From contig JAILWY010000027.1 of NCBI GenBank assembly GCA_022113835.1, positions 3,040,501 through 3,104,500 of the forward strand: a stretch of 64,000 nucleotides of DNA, read 5' to 3'. A model generated the notes under the pieces. The model worked only from the letters and a program-made list of their open reading frames with translations. It was not told the origin of the DNA and searched no databases. Each line of letters opens with the position of its first letter. Position 1 is the stretch's first letter. Shown one piece after another: positions 55,963 through 64,000 of this stretch. The position numbers were made by a program, and so were the translations under genes. Source of the stretch: Atopsyche davidsoni. Taxonomy: Eukaryota; Arthropoda; Insecta; Trichoptera; Hydrobiosidae.

Positions 55963-56125
55963 CCCCCCGGAGCGCCAGCCACTGAGCGGAGTCCGCCGCC
56001 TCCACCCCATCCCCCGCGAGCTCGCTTATATCGCCCCGGCCCGCTGCAGACAGCGAGGGCTAATTGGAGCGCGGGGTAACACCACTGGAGATTTGCCTTT
56101 TCATTTGCCGACTCCATTATTCATT
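55963..56125. promoter_or_regulatory. GC-rich single-copy block
   Basis: Contains GAGCTCGCCCCCCGGAGCGC, GCGAGCTCGCTTATATCGCC and GGGCTAATTGGAGCGCGGGG (homeodomain core TAATTG). Frames on the minus strand are compositional. Possible regulatory block. Confidence 0.25.
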
Positions 56126-57775
56126 AGATTATATTCGTTATTATATTTCGATATAAATTGCAGAAGCACTCGGTGCCCCACTACACATCGGACATACACA
56201 AAGTCATGTTCAATGAGATGGTCACTAATCTCCTCTGAGGAGAGGCACAATATATTTATATATTAAAAATCACAAACTTTAACACGACAGCACAACTATT
56301 TTTACGTCAGAACATGAGGAACACATATGTCGAGCTTTTATGCCTGTATTGGGTCTTCATCGGCTTTAACTGGCCTTCCAGAACGTGATGCATCTTCAAC
56401 AGCATTTTTACCTTTACTTACTTAAAAGTAAAATATGCCGAAAATGCTGTTTTTACTCTCCATATTTGAAAGGGTACTAACCAAAAACAACTGCGTAAAA
56501 AAATCAAATCATTTTAACAAACAAGTCTTGCTATATCAGCTATCGAAATATATAATAATTATGTGGGTTTATTGTTAAGTTGGCTGCGAATAAAACAATT
56601 TAGCTCTCTGTTGAAATAAAACGAAATTACTTTCCGAACAATCTTATATTTTAGCAACAGGATGTGAGCACTCAGTAGATTCAGTAACCAAGCAATGTTC
56701 AAAGTTAGGCTGTCTTATACGTTGATATTGTCAGTGAGTTTAAGATTTATTATTTCCTTTTTGATATGACAATCGTGTTGTATTTCAGTTGTATCGAGAC
56801 TTCTGGTTAAAAAGAGATAGTGTAAATTATTTTTACAAAATTCCACGAATTCGCGCAGCAGTACCGAAACCACAAGTAGCACTTAAAACAGCTTTCAAAA
56901 TTTACAAACCCATTATTTATTATTGTTATCGATGTTTTTATGTACCTTTGTATTGAATATGTTAGAATTTAAAACACACGCTTGACTGTATCTGATCAAA
57001 TATATTTCTTATACGACGTGTTGTAATGCTATGTCTTGTCTATCACGATTCTGTCTCAAAGCCTTCTAAGTTAGAATTGATATACGCTTTGCTTATGCAA
57101 ATTTACAGAAAAAGCAGGGATTTTTTTCTAAATTAAACTTTTATTAAATTATCAGCTTGCTGTACACGACGATATCTTGCTATACGCCTAGAAAGCGCGG
57201 AAGCTGCATAAAAATCACGAGGAGCCTTGACCCCTTAAATCCGGCGCCACGTGTATGAGTCTTAAAAAAACGGTCACACTTGAAGGAGACGCTACAGTGC
57301 TGAGCTCCGTGATTTATTATGAGTTTATAAATTAAATTCAATAAATAATATTTATGATAGGCTCAATTTTTGAATTTTTTTTTATATTCACTAAGCGTTG
57401 AGTGTTATCCCGGTGGAAAATATTTTCCTCGCTTCCTTTTTCTATTTATAAGTATTGTATAAAATATCAAGTTAGAACCCACATTTAGGGTGCAGACAGG
57501 CTCTTACGAGGGGCGCAGGGGAGGGTGGGGGGAGGTGCTCGCCACCTGACGCGATCCGGCCAACCCCGTTCTCCCCGGATGAGTCCTGAGCACTCTTGGC
57601 TCGGGATGAGCACCACCCTGTATATTGCACGAGAGAGAGAGACATTTCGTTTCAAATTGTTTGATTATCTCACACAATAAAAGATGAGTGAGACTCTCGC
57701 GTGCTACTTTATTGTATTGTCTTTCAAAGGAAATTGTTTTATTATGAAAATTATTGATAAACGAAATGTGTTATT
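56126..57775. other. Intergenic DNA
   Basis: 56190-56260 shares a fragment with 46.3 kb. 57485-57620 is GC-rich (GGCGCAGGGGAGGGTGGGGG) without a frame of interest. The rest is AT-rich. Confidence 0.4.
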
Positions 57776-57779
57776 TAAC

Positions 57780-57970
57780 ATATATTATTGATTTTTGTGA
57801 AGACCGTCTCACAGGAAGTACGATTTTGCCTATACAGGTTTTATTGATTGATAATGATTAAGTACATTTTTTCAAATATTGAAAAATGATTAAAGAAACT
57901 CTTATCATCGTGATTTGTGTGGGATTCGAACCCACATCCCCAAGCTTTCGTGGCCGGTGCATTACAATAT
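57780..57970 (-). mobile_element. tRNA-like foldback element, copy F (partial)
   Basis: AAGTACGATTTTGCCTATAC (as at 7.2 kb), then AATGATTAAAGAAACTCTTA and TCATCGTGATTTGTGTGGGA, TTCGAACCCACATCCCC. The B-box-like part is kept with canonical TTCGAA; the A-box half is cut at about 57960. Confidence 0.6.
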
Positions 57971-58610
57971 TTAATTAGCATAATAAGTACGTGTGTTATT
58001 TAACATTTGTATATTGTACATATTTTGATCAAGCATAAAAATTGTGGAGTAAAAATATTTTTATGTTTACATGTATTACTATAACAGTAAAATTATAGTG
58101 TCTTGAACTTATAATGGAAATTAAAATATAAATAAGATATAAATATATTTTATATTTGTCAAGTCATAAAGATGAAAAGAAGTATTGTAAAATATTCAGA
58201 GAATATCATTGTCATAATATTTATTTGTTATAATCCAAGATATTTTAAATACTTGATATTTGTTTTCCATGTTTTTAAGTTGTAAGTTTTTGAGATTTTG
58301 TTTGAAGAGCATACCAAATGTATTTTTTTTCATTCGTTCAAGATTGTATATAAATCAATAGGTATTAAAATAATTCACCTTTTATTTTAAAATGTGAAAC
58401 ACAACATTTATATTGAATACAGCTTTCGTAACACCGTTTATAACCAATAATTCTTGTATTTTATTAATGCAATATATTTTAAACAGTATATTTAAAGCAC
58501 ACACCAAAGTTGATTGTTATGAGCGATTGCTCAGTTATCTGTTATTTTGGTATTGAATGAATAATATTTTATTACCAAAATCAATGATATTGTTAATAAA
58601 GAGACTGCAA
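57971..58610. other. AT-rich DNA, nothing recognised
   Basis: No frames, repeats or motif clusters that I can support. Confidence 0.5.
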
Positions 58611-58614
58611 GCGC

Positions 58615-59500
58615 GTGTTTGATAGTGTGAGGCTCTGCTCCAGCCCGGGGGTTGTGTTTAGCGTTTCCGGCGAGCGTTCTGGAAGCTCGGAGCCCGCGTC
58701 CCGGAGGCGACCGAGGCGTGGTTATTTTGGCGTAAATTTCCTTAATATTCCCTAATCGCGACTGCCTTCTTTATCAGGGGCGGGCACAAAAAGAATTATT
58801 CGAATATAACGAAGCAGAAGTTCTTTTCCCGAGATCCGCTGAAGTGTTCACAGCGCCTGTATTATTTAATGCCGGGCCCCGTCTGGCGTCCAGGCCGTTA
58901 TTCCCCGCGAGCATAACGAAAGAATGCACCCAGGCCCCGGAATCGCCCGCCAATTCCCGCACACTTACGCCTATTTAAATACCGAGCGGCGAGCGTTTCC
59001 CAACGGCGAGGAAAAACCATCAAGGACAAATTTTGATTTCGGGGACGCAGCGCGCGGGAATATCGGCCTTATAGCCGCCGGGCGGAGAGCGCACAGTCCC
59101 GGCGCGACCCTCTGTTATACGTCATTGTGACGTCACGCGGCGCTCCGCAATGGCCGGAGCGGCGCGCGAGGGACGCCGCGCTACGCCAGAGCGAGACGGC
59201 GCTAGTCTGGTGGAAGATATTGATCCTCAAAGGTCGCCGGGCGATTCCATTTCCCGGGCTTCCTGAGCGGAGGGGTGCGCGGCGCGGCTATTCAGAGAGC
59301 CCCGCGGAGGCTCGGTTTACGGGTAAGGCTGCGCTTTCGGGGTGTATTCGGGCCGCCGGTTTCCGGGCTTCGGGGCGTCTGTGAATGGCGGACGGGAGCG
59401 TTTTCAAATTTTATAAATTTGTCGGGCCGCCCGCCGCCCCTCGAGCGCGTCGCACCTCGCGTGCCGCGCCGCCCGCTCCCCGGCTTTTTATGTTTATTAA
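58615..59500. promoter_or_regulatory. CpG-rich island
   Basis: The longest GC/CpG-rich stretch of the window, about 0.9 kb. It contains GGCCCCGTCTGGCGTCCAGG, CGGCCTTATAGCCGCCGG, TACGTCATTGTGACGTCACG (perfect TGACGTCA at 59128-59135) and repeated CGGGC words. Several overlapping frames (58774-59645, both strands) reflect the lack of stops in GC-rich DNA; none shows a known domain. It may be a promoter or enhancer of a gene outside the window, or an unrecognised exon. Confidence 0.35.
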
Positions 59501-60535
59501 GGATATTTGTTTAGGTCTTTGTCGGATGCTCCGAGAATTATACAGGGTATTAATATATTTTATGGCGAAGAATAAAATAAATTGCCCCGAGAACGTTTCT
59601 TTGATTTACAGTGTCGGTATATCTGTGCGCGAAGAATTGCAATAAAAAGCTTTTATTCCGTACTAGAACAATGACAACAAAATCTTACTTCTCAATACCG
59701 CGCTATGAATTATGTTCAATAACCATATCTGCGGATTTCTATATTGCCTTTTATACAGGCGCAGAATATAGGGACTGCACAAAATTTTAATAATTATAAT
59801 ATCAATTATCTACGAACACACTTATTTAGCAAATATATATTTTTTATATTTTCTATTTTGGTCCGCCATTTTCGGACTTCTGTAAACACCGGCGTGATTT
59901 CTGATATGAGTATTGTTCGGATATTTTCGGATCATTGTCAGCATTCCAACAATATTAAAGATTGCCAACCGTTTTCGGGACATCGCGTTTACATATCCGG
60001 AAATAGCTCATATTCGCAATATTTCTGATAATATTTTTTCCTATTCGGATTTTATTTAAAATGAGTGGCGTGCCGAGAATCTGTAAAAACCTTTTTTTTT
60101 ATAAAGTAATTTATTACTTATAAAAAATGCGATGCGTTTCTAATAAATAAAACCTAAATATATAAAACAATCTAGATTGAGAATGTTTAAATTATATTTT
60201 TTTGTATGCTTTTGAAGCCTCAAAACAGTGATCAGTGTGTTAAAAACAATATAAAAATTTACTGCTTGTTCAATAGTATCGTTACAACAGCATTTTACTT
60301 ATATAAAATAAGTTTTAAATATTATTATTTTAGTTGAGATAAATTGATAAATACTCGTGAGCGATATGTTGCTTACAATAATAAATAGAAATATTAGAGT
60401 TTGTGGATACGATTATGTTTCATGCACAGTGTTATTTGAAATATTTGAATTCACTTATTTGTATTTTTATTAAAAGGGAATTCATATGTTTAATGATGAA
60501 CGTGAATGCTTTATTGAATCAGTTCGTTTCCTGTG
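59501..60535. other. AT-rich DNA
   Basis: A GTCCGCCATTTTCGG (YY1/Pho-like) lies at about 59871-59885 and an open frame of 94 codons at 59744-60028 has no recognised similarity. Confidence 0.4.
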
Positions 60536-60720
60536 GGAATCCTTGCACCCCAGGACGACTACAAGTGGCGTTATTTTTTATTGATTGGGTGATACATCTG
60601 CGTTGGTTTCGCCTCAAGAGCGCATTTGCGAGAGACGGCCGATAATCGCTCTCACTTTAGCAGGAAATCTATTGACTGGCCCGACACGCCTCCAGACCAA
60701 CGAACCCTGTGACTGATTGC
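60536..60720. promoter_or_regulatory. Candidate element with Exd/Hox-like site
   Basis: GGCGTTATTTTTTATTGATT followed by GGGTGATAC combines TTATTGATTGG (60578-60588) with neighbouring TGATAC words. GAGAGACGGCCGATAATCGC follows. The sequence is GC-richer than its flanks. Motif evidence only. Confidence 0.25.
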
Positions 60721-61540
60721 AACCAACTCAGACATCAGTCGGCCAACTCAAACCTTATATACGAGGCAAAACTAATATCAGAAAATTTAATGAGCTATTT
60801 GTGAGGTATTTAAACCAGCGCCAGGACCAGGAACCGGGAATATCAATTAGCCAACTCAAATCTGAAATTCGTAGCGAAAACTATCTTGTTATTATTACCA
60901 GCTATTACAATGCAATCATTTAACTAACTATTTTCAGACCATTGCCATGAAGAGTTATAAGTAGTATGCAACCGACTAAAATATTATTTAGTAAACTCAA
61001 ACCTTAAATATACATAACCATAACCTAATCTTTAGACTCAATCAACTGAAATATCATTTATCCAACTCAAATCTTATATACGTGTTTATATAAAATTTTA
61101 CTGTGTAATCTAAACCAACGCCATGATGAAATATTAATTAGCCAACTCAAATCTGAAATTTGTAGCAAAAATTATATCGTTATTACTAACTATTACAATG
61201 TAATCATTTGACTAACTATTTTTAAACCATCGCCATAAAAACTTACAAGTAGTATGCAACCGATTAAAATATCATTCAGCCAACTCAAACCTTATATTAG
61301 GTCCGCAATTAAGTTTTTAGGTTTTTTTGATCTATGAAAAAAAATTTTTTTATGAGAAATACAAAAAATGGTTTATTCAAAGTATCGTCTTAGCAAACTC
61401 AAACCTTTTATCAAAAAATATTTTATTATTACTGACTATCATTATGTAATTTTTAGATAGACTGACTTCTTTAAGACCACCAACCAACTGAAACATAATT
61501 TATCCAACTCAAACCTTTTATGTATGAAAATAATCAATAT
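60715..61540 (+). repeat. Degenerate tandem repeat (CCAACTCAAACC family)
   Basis: GGCCAACTCAAACCTTATAT recurs with variants at about 60739, 60852, 60995, 61062, 61140, 61280, 61388 and 61503. Between them recur ACTATTACAATG.AATCATTT, ACTAACTATTTT.AGACCA, AGTAGTATGCAACCGA and TAAAATATCATT. Units are heavily diverged. A related piece is at 47.0-47.1 kb, inverted. Confidence 0.75.
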
Positions 61541-61670
61541 TTTAGACAGAGAGTACTTGGTGGAATTCCATTTTAATATTTTAAATAAAATACTTGAGCG
61601 ATTTTTCCACATGTTATTTTTTATTGGTGACCGGTTTTGCCAACCTTTCATGTTGGCATTATCAAACCGA
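61538..61670 (-). repeat. Ribozyme-like dispersed repeat (TTGATAAT family), 61.6 kb copy
   Basis: Minus strand TTTGATAATGCCAACATG...GGTTGGCAAAACCGGTC (61666-61629), then ACCAATAAAAAATAACATGT, GAAAAATCGCTCAAGTATTT and GAATTCCACCAAGTACTCTC. The second core is GCAAAAC instead of GCGAAAC, a substitution of an essential guanine. Confidence 0.75.
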
Positions 61671-64000
61671 GTCTATTTTATATAACTACTGAGTTTATGT
61701 ATGTGGCAAAATCTAATTTTTTATTTCCGACTAGAATTAATCGACATGAAATTTTAATACCAACGTGTGTGTAATGTGTTGCAACTGGCAGAGATATCAC
61801 ACAACCAACATTATCACACAGTATACTTATAAATATATATGTATTCAAAAATTTTCGACTACGGTCAAAGCCTACTCAAGATGATTGCAACTTGGAATGA
61901 ATGGACAAATATAAACTATCTATGAATGAAGTCTAAAAATAGAGTTACTCCAGCTTATCTAGCAACCTTAGGTATCGGGCACAGAAGAGACTGATCTTCC
62001 TTCAACTGCCATTAGAACAAATCAGAGACTTCCCCTCCCCCAGGGTCCTGCGGGAGACGAGGGGGTTCTTTGCTCTCCCGGGAGTCCTGAGCTTCAGCAC
62101 GTCTGTCAAAATAAAACGCCCACTTTTCGCAAAAACAATTCCAAGTTATACTACATATTATTTTAAAATACTCCCAATGATTATACGATCAATAGAAAAT
62201 TCTACTAACTGCTTGCTTTTATTTCCAGTACCCACTAAACCTACGCCAAATTCTAAAACCCCGATTAAAAAAAACAGTGATTATAAAGGTATATACGTTA
62301 CAACGTTTTTTGATTATAAAATTTGTTATGTATGTATGTAAATGTGATGTATTTGACAGCTTGGATATAAATAAATTTTCTAAAGCTTATAATTAAACTA
62401 GAATCATGATATACTTGTAGACATAACAACGAACTCACTTACACGAAGTTCTCTGATTACTTTGCGGATAAGTAAGCAGTAATTAAGGCAGTAGCTTCGA
62501 GTTCTACCTGCAACATTTCCCTGCTAACAGGTTTACTTTCATTGATTGAAAGAATTCATACGTAATATAGCATTTTAACAATTTAATTAATTGATAGACA
62601 ATTTTAGCATCTATGAAAACAACAAATTACATGAAAAAAGTTTTCTAGAAAAAAATTAATATGTACGTTGGATTCTCAGCAATTGGAATAATTTTATTCG
62701 TAAGCAACAATACCAATTAGATATGCAACATTACGTAGTCTCTCGCAAGCGATATACTCTGAATACAATCTACAATGCCAACTGCCAAACCATTTTCTCT
62801 ACATGTTCAACCATTTTTTCGTAATCATAGATTTTTCATTAAAATTGTACGAGTTTGGATGTTTCTTGTTTGAAGAGGGGCCAAAATAATATGTAATTCG
62901 TGGTACGATTAATTGAGGAGCCGGGATTTTTTTAAAGTAATCATTACTAAATCAACTATAATATACATTTGATGGATATCAATTTGTTTACTTTTAGTGT
63001 CTTTGGGAAATTCATTAATTGGGATCATTTTTGAGTACTTTTGCATTTAAGGGATTTCTGTGAAAAAACAGTAAATAATTATGTGTTCTGTATATTTCAT
63101 ATTTCAAACAATTTACAATTGTCCATTTCTTTTGAATGACATAAACTAAAATAAATATGTGGTTATTTTTTCTTGGGTAGGGGTTGTTCATCCCCCCAGA
63201 GCTCCGACAGCAAGCAAAGATGGACAATTTCTTTTATTGAAGTCTCAGACAGCAGGCGAGTGACGTCGATTCTTGTAAGACAGAGGGTTTCGCACACGTG
63301 GACAAGGAAAGATTTTCCTTTCAGCTTTTACAAAACTACCCCTATAATCAATTTATACTTTTACTAGAATATTAAAAACAATTTTTCTATATTTGGCATT
63401 CTCTTCAATAAAAAGAAACTTAAAGTAAATCAAGTGCTTATTAAGATATGGATTCAATAATAATGCATATCAAGTGTGAATATCAACAAAACCAAATTGC
63501 CAGATCAACACGATTATTTTTTGTTTGTAAGCGCTTTTGCCTTACGAAGGCCTCCTAGACTAGTTAAGAAAAAAATTACGACATTCATGTGGAGGTTTAC
63601 AAATCAAACAAGACTTTCGTTGAAAAATTACAACTTCTAATGATGTGATCTCTTTATTTAATTAATATGATCTCAGATGATTTTTATATATTTTTTAATC
63701 ATTAAAATGACAGATGTGTTAAATAAAATATAATTATGTAAATTTATTAAAAATATCAAAAATAGACTAGCAATGCATTTTTAGTAAAATATAATAATTG
63801 TTTTATGAAAAAAATGCTTTTAATATTCATTTTACAAAAAATATGTCCAAGATGGAATAATATGAATAAAAGCCACAGAATCCTTTACGGATAGAAGGCT
63901 TCTAGGAAAAAGGCAAATGTGCAAGAGGTTGAAAGCAATAAAGACAATTACTTCTAATAACAGCTTGGTGCATCTCCGGCATTTGCTTTTTTGTATTTTT
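61671..64000. other. Terminal AT-rich stretch
   Basis: Small GC-rich patches lie at 62030-62110 (CCCAGGGTCCTGCGGGAGAC) and 63175-63310 (contains CACACGTGG). No gene, array or known element is recognised up to the window edge. Confidence 0.4.

Noticed and set aside
55803..56117. 104-codon minus frame
   Set aside because: Low-complexity Gly/Pro/Ala product crossing the minisatellite and the tandem array.
59127..59645. Overlapping 80-90-codon frames in the CpG island
   Set aside because: All frames are open because stop codons are rare in GC-rich DNA; no domain is seen.
1..64000. Hox microRNAs mir-10 and mir-993
   Set aside because: I looked by eye for their mature sequences on both strands and found no match.
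1..64000. A second homeobox (pb, Dfd, a zen paralogue)
   Set aside because: No other [12 protein letters not shown] frame was found among the open frames; short split exons could still be missed.
1..64000. CRISPR array
   Set aside because: The tandem repeats have long, non-uniform units without direct-repeat/spacer structure, and the genome is eukaryotic.

Overview
This is a eukaryotic, very AT-rich window, almost certainly insect. It holds one confidently recognisable protein-coding gene in a sea of non-coding DNA and transposable-element debris. The gene is a zen/Hox3-class homeobox gene on the minus strand, read from about 31.1 kb down to 20.3 kb. It has three coding exons (31077-30433, 28848-28680, 20775-20303), joined by introns of about 1.6 and 7.9 kb with GT-AG borders and matching phases. 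The predicted protein is 428 residues with the homeodomain at residues 285-344. The homeodomain is close to the ancestral Hox3 type, so the window is probably part of the anterior Hox cluster, where Hox3/zen usually lies between proboscipedia and Deformed. No other Hox exon and no Hox microRNA was recognised. I cannot name the order; the conservative homeodomain argues against higher flies and moths, whose zen genes are strongly diverged.

Layout. 0-1.6 kb: a decayed tandem array whose units carry hammerhead-ribozyme-like cores. 1.6-20 kb: AT-rich DNA downstream of zen, with piggyBac-like and mariner remnants, tRNA-like foldback elements, a ribozyme-like repeat at 8.6 kb, a 138-152 bp tandem array at 16.8-17.7 kb and a small mariner-type MITE at 18.2 kb. 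20.3-31.1 kb: the zen gene. Its long intron 2 contains a GC-rich block with two TGACGTCA sites, an IS630/mariner deletion derivative, a pogo/Tigger-type MITE and an internal duplication. 31-40 kb: upstream flank with a GC-rich block at 32.5 kb, a 15-bp CRE-containing minisatellite at 37.1 kb, a hAT-type MITE with a perfect 8-bp target duplication and a Penelope-like element remnant (GIY-YIG part plus hammerhead-like core). 40-64 kb: repeat-rich DNA with nested foldback elements at 45.1-46.2 kb, a head-to-head ribozyme-repeat palindrome at 46.9 kb, an AT microsatellite at 47.8 kb, tandem arrays at 49.7-50.5, 50.7-52.4, 54.6-55.9 and 60.7-61.5 kb, and a CpG-rich island at 58.6-59.5 kb.

What stands out. 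(1) The zen product has two eh1-like repressor motifs in exon 1 and a degenerate hexapeptide in exon 2. (2) Several repeat families share a hammerhead-like core with a palindromic zero-loop stem III (ACGT or ACCGGT), the design expected of dimeric ribozymes of Penelope-like retroelements. (3) The octamer TGACGTCA occurs at least ten times, well above expectation for such AT-rich DNA, mostly in GC-rich blocks; YY1/Pho-like AAGATGGC sites recur in the same way. All regulatory interpretations are inferences from composition and motifs.
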